DNA from: an uncultured Corynebacterium sp.
GTDB lineage: Bacteria; Actinomycetota; Actinomycetes; Mycobacteriales; Mycobacteriaceae
Reading direction: 5' to 3'
NCBI GenBank assembly: GCA_943914465.1
Contig: CALUCD010000002.1
Location: 248,001 to 312,000 of the forward strand
DNA length: 64,000 nt
Under the pieces are notes generated by a model that saw only the letters and a program-made list of their open reading frames with translations, ran no database searches and had not been told where the DNA came from. Positions 18,486-27,384 of the stretch are shown one piece after another (within the stretch, counting starts at the first letter, position 1; each line of letters opens with the position of its first letter). The translations under genes and the position numbers were made by a program.

Positions 18486-20416
18486 TACCGCTTCCGCTCC
18501 ACTACCTTGCCGTTGACCTGCTCAAGCGTGCCGTTTTGGAAGTCGATGGTCAGACCACCCGCGGGGATCTTCGCCATGTCGTTTGTCGGCCAGCCAAGTC
18601 GGCCCTGCTCGTAGGTGTGCTTACCCCACTCGTCGAAGATGTCGCCGTAGTAGATCACGTGCGCGCCGGTTGACGGCGACCAGTAGATGTTGCCTTTCTC
18701 AAACTCCTGGAAGGCACCGCCCTTGATCGCGATCTCATTCGAGCGCGGGTAGCCCAGATCGGAGGTCGCTGTCCCCAGCTCACCGTACTTCTCACCAATC
18801 TTGCCGTGCACAATGAAGTGCTTGTTGTCCGGCGTGCGGGTGAGGAAGCCGCCCTGGAACTTCTGCACGTGGCCCTTGCCAACCTGGTTGGCCTCTGCAA
18901 CTGGGTACTTCAGATCACCGAACTCGTAGCCGTTTTCGCCCCACGCCTTGAACATGTCCCCAGGAATCGCGTACGCGCCGGTGCCCGGGGTCCAATAAAT
19001 GGAGCCGTTTTGGAAGTGCACGAACCGGCCGATGCCGTCGGGCGTGGTCACCTCACCCGTGATCGGGAACCCGAGCCAGCCCGGCGCGCCGCCAAGACCG
19101 TTGTACTTTGCCAAGATGGCACCGAACAGCGCGTGCGCGCCAGTTGCCGGAGACCAGTACGCGGTTCCGCCCCGGAAGTCCTGAGCGCGGCCCTTGCCGC
19201 CTTCGCCGATGGGGTACTCATCGTTCACGCACGAGCCGATGACGCCAGACTTCGTTGCCTCCGAAATCAGCCCAATCGGGGTGCACTGTGAACCACGGTC
19301 CTGCTCCGGCACATTGAGCGCGTTCGCAATGTACGGCCACGCCTGAGACATCTCAAACTGCCAATACTCCCACGAGTGCACGCCGGACGGGCGGAAGCGC
19401 ACAATCGGCTTGACCTTCGTGCGGCTGGCGTAGTCCACGAACGTCTGGGTGGACAACCGGGAGATGACCTCCAGGCCCTTACCTGCCGGGTTCGCAGCGC
19501 CCTTGGCCACAGAATCAGGGCTGCCGAAGTCATCGCGGCCAGAACCGGAGGAGACGTAGACCGTCATGCCCTCGAGGTTTTTAATCCCGTTTTTCGGATC
19601 GTGATTAATCCACTCCTGCGAACCAGCAGGACCCCACATCGCGTCGGTGTTGTAACCACCGGCGTCCAGCTGTGCTGCCTTGATCGCAGTCGGCATGCCT
19701 GTTGTCGTGGTGTCGAGGTAGCCGGAGAACGAGCCGACAAAGTCGAACAGGTGCGGGCTGCGCTCGGCGAGGTTGACCGCAGCGGTGCCGCCCATCGAGA
19801 TGCCGGTAACTGCGCGCTTGCCATTTGCGCGGAACTCGTTGTTGAGCACAGGGATGAGTTCTTTGGTCAAGAACGTCTCCCACTTGTAGTGCTTGCCGTT
19901 GTTGGGCTGTTGCCAGTCGGCGTAGAACGAAGACTCACCACCAACAGGCAGGATCACGTTGACGTTCTTGTCCGCGTAGAACTGCTCGATGTTGGTCTCA
20001 ATGGTCCAACCGTTCTCATCATCGCGAGCGCGCAGGCCGTCAAGTGCCCACACCTCCGGGAACGTTGCCGTGGGGTTCGAGTGCCAGTCGCGCGCCAGCA
20101 GGATCTGCACCTGGATGAGCTGATCCGGCATTGCCTGAGACTTGATAAAGACTGCTACCCGGCGGTTTGTCAACCACTCAATACGGTCAACCTCGACCCC
20201 GGCCGGCAACCCCGGAACCTCCGGGCTGCTGTCAACTTCGATCGGCGTGCGCTTCGGCGGGTCAGAGGGGCGAATCGCGTCAGAGAAACCACGGGAGGAC
20301 CCGAGAGAAGACTGTGCTTGCGCTACCTGGGTAGGTACGAGTGACAGCGCCATCACCGCGGCGGTGGGAATGACAGCGGCGCGCAGCCACCTCTTGGTTG
20401 AGCGATTTTCACGCAT
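18485..20416 (-). CDS. cop1: Trehalose corynomycolyltransferase Cop1 (PS1-type, with LGFP repeats)
   Basis: Exported mycolyltransferase of the antigen 85 family that moves mycolate from trehalose monomycolate to arabinogalactan or a second TMM. I start it at ATG 20416 (MRENRSTKRWLRAA), where GAGG lies 8 nt upstream. This gives 643 residues with a signal peptide ending at AQA, against 657 in C. glutamicum PS1. Catalytic Ser207 lies in TGISMGGTAA and His347 in SGVHSWEYW; the acidic member lies in the GSGRDDFG region. The C-terminal 250 residues hold four to five LGFP repeats (for example APGWLGFPITGEV, GELGTATSDLGYPRS, GRLGWPTNDM), which anchor to the cell-wall core. An upstream in-frame extension to 20572 looks non-coding. 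Confidence 0.94.
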   Translation of the reverse strand: MRENRSTKRWLRAAVIPTAAVMALSLVPTQVAQAQSSLGSSRGFSDAIRPSDPPKRTPIEVDSSPEVPGLPAGVEVDRIEWLTNRRVAVFIKSQAMPDQLIQVQILLARDWHSNPTATFPEVWALDGLRARDDENGWTIETNIEQFYADKNVNVILPVGGESSFYADWQQPNNGKHYKWETFLTKELIPVLNNEFRANGKRAVTGISMGGTAAVNLAERSPHLFDFVGSFSGYLDTTTTGMPTAIKAAQLDAGGYNTDAMWGPAGSQEWINHDPKNGIKNLEGMTVYVSSGSGRDDFGSPDSVAKGAANPAGKGLEVISRLSTQTFVDYASRTKVKPIVRFRPSGVHSWEYWQFEMSQAWPYIANALNVPEQDRGSQCTPIGLISEATKSGVIGSCVNDEYPIGEGGKGRAQDFRGGTAYWSPATGAHALFGAILAKYNGLGGAPGWLGFPITGEVTTPDGIGRFVHFQNGSIYWTPGTGAYAIPGDMFKAWGENGYEFGDLKYPVAEANQVGKGHVQKFQGGFLTRTPDNKHFIVHGKIGEKYGELGTATSDLGYPRSNEIAIKGGAFQEFEKGNIYWSPSTGAHVIYYGDIFDEWGKHTYEQGRLGWPTNDMAKIPAGGLTIDFQNGTLEQVNGKVVERKR

Positions 20417-20642
20417 CTGAATCATCCTCATTAATTCACTAGTTATCCCTGGCCGCGGGGGCGGCTCAGAAGTCACGTTCTCAAAGGTTAAGTTGTACTT
20501 GAGACTTGAGGTTGGTGACACGCCGGGGAGTTCGTCGGTTACCCCTCCCCCAATGTCACGTGCCCTGCGCAAGTCTCACTGACGTTGTTATCCATCCGGC
20601 GGGGTCAAGTGTTTCACCCTGCTGGACAGAACCTGGTTTACG

Positions 20643-20662
20643 TCTTGCGGCGTTACGCAAGA
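20643..20662 (-). terminator. Hairpin after cmt2
   Basis: TCTTGCG and CGCAAGA form a perfect 7-bp stem with a 6-nt loop, 4 nt beyond the cmt2 stop codon. There is no clear U-run, so it is a weak terminator candidate or an mRNA 3' stabiliser. Confidence 0.4.
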
Positions 20663-20666
20663 AAGC

Positions 20667-21677
20667 TTACCAAGCGTTCATCACGTTCAGAATACGCGGC
20701 TTGGTGGCTTCCAGCTGGGAACCAAACTGTTCCCAGTTGTGAAGCCCAGTATTGGTGAACACTGCCGTGTGCTTGACGCCTGTCAGCGATGCTTTCGATG
20801 ACCATAGGCGGGTAGTGAAGTTCGCCACAGCTTCCAACGCCATGCCGGACGCGCGGTGTTCAGGCAAGTACCTCCCATCCGCAGGCCCCGGGATGGCGCT
20901 GCCGGCCGAGACGTAGACATCCTTGCCCCGCAAATTGCCCATATTCAAAAACGGGTCATTCTCATAACGGCGCGGGTTGAAGGTGGAACCCCACATGGCG
21001 TTGAGGTTGTACACCCCGCCGTCTAACAGCGCGATCCGCAGCGCGGTCTGTCCACCTGGAATGGTGGTGGTGAGGTACCCGGAGTAGGACAGCACCTGAC
21101 GGAATTGCTCCGGGTGCAGCGCTGCAAGGTTCAGTGCAGCCGTCCCGCCCATGGACAGTCCTAAGATGGAGTTGTTGCTGGGCGAAACGCCGAAGTGGCG
21201 CTCGAGGTACGGCGGCAGCTCCTTGGATAGGAAGGTGTCCCACTTGTAGGTGACCGGGTTGTTGAAGTCGTACGTTGCCGGGGCGTTCCAGTCGGTATAA
21301 AACGACGATTCTCCACCCACCGGCATCACCAGAGTGATGTTGTGATCCACAAACGTCCGCGCTGCATTGACATCGTGCAGCCAGGCGTTTGTACGCTTGG
21401 TGGCGCGCAACCCGTCGAGCATATACAGGCCCGCATTCCCGCCCCTCTGCGCTGGCTGGATCTGCACTGGGATGTGCTGGTTCATCGCAGGTGACCACAC
21501 GGTGCACCGCTGAACCCAATACATCACCGGATCCCATTCACACATGCCGGTGGAGTCCGGACGCAGCCAATCCCGGTGCGCCGCCTGGGCCTGAGGCGCT
21601 GCCACGACGCTGCCGATCATGGCGATACACGCCATGATGAACGCGAGTAGGCTACGCCGTCGCGATGTGGAATGCAT
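20667..21677 (-). CDS. cmt2: Corynomycolyltransferase (antigen 85 family), Cmt2-like
   Basis: 336 residues from ATG 21677 (MHSTSRRRSLLAF), chosen because AAGGGG lies 7 nt upstream; an in-frame extension to 21713 has no such site. A signal peptide ends near APQAQA. The esterase core shows MPVGGESSFYTDW, the nucleophile in LGLSMGGTAALNLA, and the terminal His in TNTGLHNWEQFG, as in Ag85/Cmt proteins. Unlike Cop1 it has no LGFP tail. The two mycolyltransferases are tandem on the minus strand with 250 nt between them, so cop1 probably has its own promoter. The cmt2 promoter region carries a perfect palindrome at 21741-21757. Confidence 0.93.
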   Translation of the reverse strand: MHSTSRRRSLLAFIMACIAMIGSVVAAPQAQAAHRDWLRPDSTGMCEWDPVMYWVQRCTVWSPAMNQHIPVQIQPAQRGGNAGLYMLDGLRATKRTNAWLHDVNAARTFVDHNITLVMPVGGESSFYTDWNAPATYDFNNPVTYKWDTFLSKELPPYLERHFGVSPSNNSILGLSMGGTAALNLAALHPEQFRQVLSYSGYLTTTIPGGQTALRIALLDGGVYNLNAMWGSTFNPRRYENDPFLNMGNLRGKDVYVSAGSAIPGPADGRYLPEHRASGMALEAVANFTTRLWSSKASLTGVKHTAVFTNTGLHNWEQFGSQLEATKPRILNVMNAW

Positions 21678-21740
21678 GTGAGAACCCCTTCCCAATTGAT
21701 CCGATAGCTTCACCCAGCTAGCTCAGTTAACTATCGGAAG

Positions 21741-21777
21741 AACGTTATAATAACGTTACCAAGGGCATGCACGTCAA
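21741..21777 (-). promoter_or_regulatory. cmt2 promoter with 17-nt palindrome
   Basis: AACGTTATAATAACGTT (21741-21757) is a perfect 8+1+8 palindrome. On the minus strand its centre contains the -10-like TATTAT (21752-21747), and TTGACG lies at 21777-21772, a 19-nt spacer. A second dyad CCGATAG/CTATCGG (21701-21707 and 21731-21737) lies between it and the start codon. A repressor operator overlapping the promoter is the simplest reading. Confidence 0.5.
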
Positions 21778-21822
21778 TCCGGAACTTCGGATCGTTACCT
21801 ATTTCTGCAGGTCAGTGGGTGT

Positions 21823-23628
21823 CTATCGAGGAGTTATATCCCCCGCGTCGGGGTAGGCAGCAGGGTCACGCTCCAGCTGCAACGTACGGCCAGGACCCAG
21901 CGAATACCGCACGTTTTTCCAGAACCGGCCCCAGCTCATCGGTTCGCGGGAGGTGGCGAGCAACTCAGCGATCTCGTCGCTGCGCATCGCCGCACGTGCC
22001 TGCTCTACCTCCACCGGGTCGATCCAGTCGGGCAACGCGTGCACATCCACCGACGTATCAGCAACCTGCCAGACCTCGGGCAATTGCTTATCGTGGCCAA
22101 CGCGCCCGTCTGGGTCACGCGGCATCCGTGCTGCCAACGGAGTAGCAAGACCGACCGTGTCCAAGACCCGCGCCTCCAGCGGCGCGTTCATGCTGGTCAT
22201 ACCGAGGTTGATCCAATAGGCAGTCGTCGCTAAGTGCTGCAGATCGTTCGCTTCAGACATGCGGGGGCGGGCGTACCACTTGAAAGCGTCATCAGCCTCG
22301 TTGTCCAAAGCGATCGCGATCTGCCCCGCATCTGCCTCAAGTGCTGCGTCGAGCGTTTCCGGGAAGGTCCGCATCATGGGCAAGCTGAGAAAATCTTCAG
22401 CGTAACGCGGCGGATCGCCTGCGGGCCGCCCAAGTGCCGTCGTCCAGAAATCGCGCTCGTCCACGATGCCCAGCTCGCCCTGCTCATAGTGATACTGCTG
22501 ATCATCGGTTGGATTAGCACGCACGATGACCACACCCGCCCAGAGAGCGACCGCAACCACAACCGCGACACTGACGCGGCGCAATGGCACCGCCATCACC
22601 GGCAACAGCAGGGCGAACAGCGGCAGGAGCAGCATGCGCGCGTGCATGAAGTCCCCACCCACACGCAGCACATACAACGTGTGGGCGAGTGCGCACCCGA
22701 CCGCGAGGAGCACGACCGCTAGCCTGCGCCCCCGCTCAGCCCACGCGCACCACGCACCGAGCGCCACCGCAGCGGCAAGCGGCAGATACAGCCAGTAGTA
22801 CCCGGCGAAGTTCCACAAATACCCCCACCCCTGCGCCCATTCGGCACCCGCCGCCGATTTGGCAACCGCAGTGTGCGGGGTAATCAGCCCGTAATAGCCC
22901 ATCCGGAATAACTGGTAAGCACCCGGGAGGGGAAGCGCCGCAAGCAGAATGCCGGGAGTCTTACGCGGCGCGGTAGCGATCAGCATGATGCCGGTCAGCC
23001 CGCCATAGAGTGCGAACTCCGGGCGCACCAGCCACGACAGGCCGCACCACAGCGCCAGCACATACCCCGCCCGCGGCAGCGAGGGCTGGTCATCGCTTTC
23101 CCAGCCAGACCAGGTGACCAACAAGAGCCACCAGATCGCGAGCCAGAACACCGCCAGGCCCCACTCCAGCCCCGAGGTAGCGAAGTCGCGTGCGGGCGGC
23201 AGCGCAAAATAAACAAGTATCCCCAGCGGGATGACCGGTGCGGCAGCGAGACCGGCCTGCCAATATTTGCCGGCGGCGTAGGTGGCAACCGCGGCACCTG
23301 CCACCGTTAGGGCCAACGCAAGCACAGTGGCAATATCTTCTAAACGCCCGCCGGTTAACCACGCGGCGGCGGTAATCAGGTACTGCCACAAGGTGGACGT
23401 GTTGGCTTCCACCCGCTCGCCGATGTTGAACACCGGCCCGTTGCCCGCTAGCAGATTGCGCACGGTGCGCAGCACGATCAGGCCGTCATCAGACATCCAC
23501 CGGCGAGTCCATCCGCCCCACAGCGCGAACACACCCGCGATGAGCGCCGCGATCAGCAGCGATACACGCGCGCGCTGGTTCGCTGGCTGCGTCTCGGAGA
23601 TGTCTCGCCCCACTCGCTCACCTGCCAC
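21823..23628 (-). CDS. aftB: Terminal beta-(1,2)-arabinofuranosyltransferase AftB
   Basis: 601-residue GT-C-fold membrane glycosyltransferase that adds the terminal beta-arabinofuranose to arabinan using decaprenyl-phosphoryl-arabinose. Ten or so membrane segments fill residues 20-390. The first extracytoplasmic loop carries the catalytic-type acidic pair in RRWMSDDGLIVLRTVRN, followed by RVEANTSTLWQYL. The soluble C-terminal part (about 400-600) is typical of AftB. GTG 23628 starts 3 nt after the ubiA stop, so it is operonic with ubiA, PAP2 and glfT2. Position and length agree with Rv3805c. Confidence 0.92.
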   Translation of the reverse strand: MAGERVGRDISETQPANQRARVSLLIAALIAGVFALWGGWTRRWMSDDGLIVLRTVRNLLAGNGPVFNIGERVEANTSTLWQYLITAAAWLTGGRLEDIATVLALALTVAGAAVATYAAGKYWQAGLAAAPVIPLGILVYFALPPARDFATSGLEWGLAVFWLAIWWLLLVTWSGWESDDQPSLPRAGYVLALWCGLSWLVRPEFALYGGLTGIMLIATAPRKTPGILLAALPLPGAYQLFRMGYYGLITPHTAVAKSAAGAEWAQGWGYLWNFAGYYWLYLPLAAAVALGAWCAWAERGRRLAVVLLAVGCALAHTLYVLRVGGDFMHARMLLLPLFALLLPVMAVPLRRVSVAVVVAVALWAGVVIVRANPTDDQQYHYEQGELGIVDERDFWTTALGRPAGDPPRYAEDFLSLPMMRTFPETLDAALEADAGQIAIALDNEADDAFKWYARPRMSEANDLQHLATTAYWINLGMTSMNAPLEARVLDTVGLATPLAARMPRDPDGRVGHDKQLPEVWQVADTSVDVHALPDWIDPVEVEQARAAMRSDEIAELLATSREPMSWGRFWKNVRYSLGPGRTLQLERDPAAYPDAGDITPR

Positions 23629-23631
23629 CAG

Positions 23632-24732
23632 TTAGCCGGCCAGCGCTGAGCCAACCAACGTCGTGCTCCCCAGAGCTGGGGCAATGTACACCGCGATCAC
23701 GATGCATAGTATCCAGGCCAGCGCCAAAAGCTGCAACACGCGATCTTCCAACGCGATCTCATCAGGCGCACCGCCACGACCGCCATCGACCTCGGCAGCG
23801 TAGCGCAAGATGGCAATGACAAACGGGACCATGGAGATCTGATACCAAATCGACGCGGCCCCTTCGACCTCGCTCGACATTTGGAAGCCCCAGAGCGCAT
23901 ACGACATGACCACGGCAGTCGCGGCGAGCGTCCACACAAACCGGAGGTAGGTCTGGGTATACCCCTCGAGCGCCTTACGGATCTTCGCGCCCGTCTTCTC
24001 CGCCAAGATCAACTCTGCGTAGCGCTTACCAGACGCCATGAACAGCGAACCAAAGGCCGCCACCAGCAAGAACCACTGCGATAAATCAATGCCGGCAGCC
24101 ACACCACCGGCCATGGTACGCAGCATGAAACCGGAGGAAACCAAGGCGATATCGATCACCGGGATGTGTTTCCACCCGAAGCAATAGCCCAGCTGAAGCG
24201 CGATGTAGACCGTGATGACAGTGGCGAGGGCAGCGCCATCCGTCGCCAAGAAGGAAAGCCCAATCGCCGCGACGATGAGAATGACCGCCATCGCGTACGC
24301 CAAGTTGATCGGCAACATACCGGAAGCGATCGGGCGGTAGCGCTTCGTGGGGTGCTCGCGGTCAGATTCAACGTCGCGGGCGTCATTGATCAGGTAAATC
24401 GAGGAGGCGCCGAAGCAGAACACGAGAAACGCAATGATGATGTCCGCCAACGTGCGGCTGGTGAACGCGTCAAGACCAGCGGCCAGCGGTGCGGCCAACA
24501 CGAGAACATTTTTCACCCACTGCTTCGGGCGCAGGCCTTTGAGCATCGCGTCCGGCAGATTCTTCGGCGGGTTCTTCGCACGCGGCACGTCGACGCCGAC
24601 CGTGTGCGGTTCAGGCCGCAGGAAACGCTCCGGATCTGGCTCGCGCACGGCAGGCTCAACCTGGCCTGCATCGGCTGGATGATCGTGACCATCCACGCTC
24701 TCGCGCTCAGCCGGGGTGTGGGGGTGAGACAT
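23632..24732 (-). CDS. ubiA: Decaprenyl-phosphate phosphoribosyltransferase (UbiA, Rv3806c-type)
   Basis: 366 residues, a UbiA-superfamily membrane protein with about nine helices that transfers phosphoribose from PRPP to decaprenyl phosphate, the first step towards the arabinose donor DPA. The first Asp-rich motif is NDARDVESDREHPTKRYRP. The N-terminal 70 residues are a polar extension (PAVREPDPERFLRPEP) before PRAKNPPKNLP. It starts directly after the PAP2 stop (24733/24732). The neighbours PAP2, aftB and glfT2 all act on arabinogalactan, which fixes the function better than sequence alone. Confidence 0.93.
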   Translation of the reverse strand: MSHPHTPAERESVDGHDHPADAGQVEPAVREPDPERFLRPEPHTVGVDVPRAKNPPKNLPDAMLKGLRPKQWVKNVLVLAAPLAAGLDAFTSRTLADIIIAFLVFCFGASSIYLINDARDVESDREHPTKRYRPIASGMLPINLAYAMAVILIVAAIGLSFLATDGAALATVITVYIALQLGYCFGWKHIPVIDIALVSSGFMLRTMAGGVAAGIDLSQWFLLVAAFGSLFMASGKRYAELILAEKTGAKIRKALEGYTQTYLRFVWTLAATAVVMSYALWGFQMSSEVEGAASIWYQISMVPFVIAILRYAAEVDGGRGGAPDEIALEDRVLQLLALAWILCIVIAVYIAPALGSTTLVGSALAG

Positions 24733-25245
24733 CTAGATCCGCCTTTCCGGTTTTTGCGCCGCACGTACGGCGAACTTCGCCACAGCCGCACCGAGCACCG
24801 CCCCGGCAAGCGTATCGGTGGGGTAATGCACACCAAGCACGTTGCGCGAAGCCATCATCACTGGCACAAGCGCGTACGGCCACTTCGCACCGGTGATGTC
24901 CGCCAGGTGCACTGCCGCAGCAGCCGTGTTCGTGGAGTGAGACGAGGGAAAAGACAGCTGCGACGGTGTAGCCACCCCGATGGTCAGCCGATCATCCTGC
25001 GGACGGGGGCGGCGCACGACGCGCTTGATCACCACACTGGCCGCGTGAGCCACGAACGTCCCGGCCCCCAGCGCAACCCACTTCTTCCGGCGGGGTTGAT
25101 CCACCGCAGCACCGATTCCGGCAACGGCTAACCAGCCAAGGTCGTGCTCACCGAAGTGGCTTAAGCCGCGTGCTGCCTTCGCCACCGTCGGGGTGTAGGC
25201 CGCCTTCTGCAGCGCAACCAGAAGATCGGTTTCTTTACTGCGCAT
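24733..25245 (-). CDS. PAP2-family decaprenylphosphoryl-5-phosphoribose phosphatase
   Basis: 170 residues with the three phosphatase motifs of the PAP2 family: KRVVRRPRP, SFPSSHSTNT (PSSH in place of the commoner PSGH) and SRNVLGVHYPTD. The Rv3807c counterpart is proposed to dephosphorylate decaprenylphosphoryl-5-phosphoribose made by UbiA. The gene overlaps glfT2 by 11 nt upstream and abuts ubiA downstream, so all are on one transcript. Hydrophobic segments indicate an integral membrane enzyme. Confidence 0.88.
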   Translation of the reverse strand: MRSKETDLLVALQKAAYTPTVAKAARGLSHFGEHDLGWLAVAGIGAAVDQPRRKKWVALGAGTFVAHAASVVIKRVVRRPRPQDDRLTIGVATPSQLSFPSSHSTNTAAAAVHLADITGAKWPYALVPVMMASRNVLGVHYPTDTLAGAVLGAAVAKFAVRAAQKPERRI

Positions 25246-27214
25246 CGAAGACCTTCCCCCAGTTTTCGTGGCTCGTCAGCTCTGGCATGGCCGCACGGTA
25301 CTGCTCGCGCAGCTGCGGCCACTGCTTCGTAATCTCGGCGTGCAGCGCCTTCGTTTCCTTCAGCAGGCCATCCGCCAGCTGCTTGTTGCGCTTGCGAAAC
25401 GCCACACCGGTACCACCAGCAGTAGACACCGTCGCAGAATCCACCCGCGCCAGCGTGAACCAACGGGCCTCGTCTGCAGTCAAGTTGAGCTGCGGGGCCT
25501 GCCAGTGCGCACGATCTTCGCGCTTACGCTGGTGCAGCAGCGCCTTGACTCCCCACGGCAGCTTCTTCACCTTGGCCAGGCGGCCTCCAATATCGTAGGT
25601 GGGCACGCCCGGCGCGCCGGTCGCTGCAGGTAAATCCGCCGCAGAATCCACCACCTGGGCATCCGAGTAATCCTTACGGATGCCCTGAATGCGCGGCAGT
25701 GCGGATTCCAGGATGTCGAAGAGTTGGTCCGGGCCGGCGAGGAAGTCTTTCATCGCCTCGATTTGAATCGCCATGGTGGAGTACTCCATGCACATGATGT
25801 GTTTGTGCGTGGACTTGAGCATGTTCTTCAAAATCGCGTCCGGCTTTTCCGGCCCGTACAGTGACGCAACGATCAGGCGGTTGCGCAGGTGGAAGTACGC
25901 CTGCCAGTCAATCGCGTCATCTTTGTCAGCCCAGGCCATGTGCCAAATGGCCACACCGGGCCAGGTGACGGTTGGGAAACCGGCGGCCTTCGAGCGCAGC
26001 GCGTATTCGTTGTCATCCCACTTAATGAACAGTGGCAGGGGTAGTCCCATCCGCTCGGCAACCGCGCGGGGAAACAGGTTCATCCACCAGCCGTTGTAGT
26101 CAACGTCGATGCGGCGGTGCAGGGCGCGCGAGGTGGTCTTTCGCGGGTCCATTTGTTCTTCCAGCGTGCCCACGTAACCGAGAGGGTACTTGGCAAAATC
26201 GTGGTCGTACACGGCGTGTTTGGCCGCGGTGAACATGAAGATGTCGGGGTCTACTGCCTCGCCGGTGGTGCGTAGCTGGCTGCGATCTTGCAGGTTGAGC
26301 ATCTGCCCGCCCACCAGGATCGGCTGCTTCGCGTACCGGGCTGCCTGCACCGCGCGCACGATGGAATCTGGCTCAATCGCAATGTCATCGTCCATGTAGA
26401 GAATGAACGGCGCGTCGGTGCCGTTCAGCGCCTCGTACATGATGCGGCTGTAGCCGCCAGAGCCGCCAAGGTTGCCCTGCTGGAAGATAGTGAGCTTGCC
26501 GCCCAGGTTCGCTTCAGCGGCGGCAAAGTCCGCTTCATCGGCTGGGTGCTGGTTGCCTTGATCTGGCATGAGCACATGGCTGATGTGCTCGAGCACATAC
26601 GGGTCTTCCGCCAGCGCGTGCAGCGCGTTGACCGCGTCGCGCGGACGGTTGAAGGTGGGGATGCCCACGGCAACCTGGTTGGGCTGAGGTGGGACCACGG
26701 TGCCGTCGTCAAGCAGCTGCTCCTGCGGCTGCGCTGCGGCGCACCATGCGGCGTGCGTGATCACCGCGTCGGTCTCTGCGGTGATGTCGAACCACAGCCA
26801 CCCGCCGTCTTCGAAGTTACGCAGCTCGAGCGGGATCTCAACATGCTCATCGCGCGCCTCAACGTTGATGACGGAGATGCGGGTGCCATCGTGCTTCGAG
26901 CGGTAGACGGAGATGGTGGCGTGGCCCTCCACACTCATGGCAAGTACGACTGTGTCCAGCTGTGACCAACGGCGCCAATAGGAGGCGGGGAAAGCATTGA
27001 AATAGGTTTCGAAGCTGACCTCGTTACCCGCCGGGATGCGCAAACTCGTGCGGTCGGGCCAGCTCAAACGTTGCCTGTTTTCCTCCGGCTCGATCAGGTA
27101 CAGCATGCGCACATCATGCGGTTCACCTTTTTTAGGCATGAGGACGCGATTGAGCACGTCCACTGCCAGGGTTCCCTTGCTGGGGGTTTCCACGGGCTTC
27201 ACTCCAGCTCTCAC
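25235..27214 (-). CDS. glfT2: Galactofuranosyltransferase GlfT2
   Basis: 659-residue processive GT2 enzyme that polymerises galactan from UDP-Galf with alternating beta-(1,5)/(1,6) links on the cytosolic side. Seen: an N-terminal beta-sandwich (to about 160), GIPTFNRPRDAVNAL, the metal-binding DDD at 275-277 (ILYMDDDIA), catalytic Asp400/Asp401 in IKWDDNEYALR and the metal-ligand His425 in VAIWHMAWADK. GTG 27214 overlaps the AGGAAG purine run; the in-frame GTG at 27202 has AGGAAG 11 nt upstream and is equally likely, four residues shorter. It heads the glfT2-PAP2-ubiA-aftB operon. Unlike most Corynebacteriales it is not next to glf, which is 8.5 kb away beyond an accessory segment. Confidence 0.95.
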   Translation of the reverse strand: MRAGVKPVETPSKGTLAVDVLNRVLMPKKGEPHDVRMLYLIEPEENRQRLSWPDRTSLRIPAGNEVSFETYFNAFPASYWRRWSQLDTVVLAMSVEGHATISVYRSKHDGTRISVINVEARDEHVEIPLELRNFEDGGWLWFDITAETDAVITHAAWCAAAQPQEQLLDDGTVVPPQPNQVAVGIPTFNRPRDAVNALHALAEDPYVLEHISHVLMPDQGNQHPADEADFAAAEANLGGKLTIFQQGNLGGSGGYSRIMYEALNGTDAPFILYMDDDIAIEPDSIVRAVQAARYAKQPILVGGQMLNLQDRSQLRTTGEAVDPDIFMFTAAKHAVYDHDFAKYPLGYVGTLEEQMDPRKTTSRALHRRIDVDYNGWWMNLFPRAVAERMGLPLPLFIKWDDNEYALRSKAAGFPTVTWPGVAIWHMAWADKDDAIDWQAYFHLRNRLIVASLYGPEKPDAILKNMLKSTHKHIMCMEYSTMAIQIEAMKDFLAGPDQLFDILESALPRIQGIRKDYSDAQVVDSAADLPAATGAPGVPTYDIGGRLAKVKKLPWGVKALLHQRKREDRAHWQAPQLNLTADEARWFTLARVDSATVSTAGGTGVAFRKRNKQLADGLLKETKALHAEITKQWPQLREQYRAAMPELTSHENWGKVFDAQ

Positions 27215-27346
27215 TTCCTAGCCACGGCCGGGCGCCGGTTAGGCACCGCTTCGGCGTCAAAGACAATTGCAGACAAGCGTAATAGCTCGGCGGCTGTTTC
27301 TTCGATTCTAAGACGATGTTTTTTGCGAGCTGCAGCGGCGCGCGCC

Positions 27347-27384
27347 CACCAGGGCGACGAAAACCACTCGGCTACGCCCTGGTG
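27347..27384 (-). terminator. 10-bp hairpin at the 3' end of catB
   Basis: CACCAGGGCG (27347-27356) and CGCCCTGGTG (27375-27384) form a perfect 10-bp stem around an 18-nt loop and span the catB stop codon. No U-tract follows, so this is a candidate terminator or transcript-end structure separating catB from glfT2. A TAGAAT (27310-27305, minus strand) is a candidate -10 for glfT2. Confidence 0.5.

Noticed and set aside
18990..20350. Plus-strand frames opposite cop1
   Set aside because: Antisense to a mycolyltransferase with intact triad and LGFP repeats.
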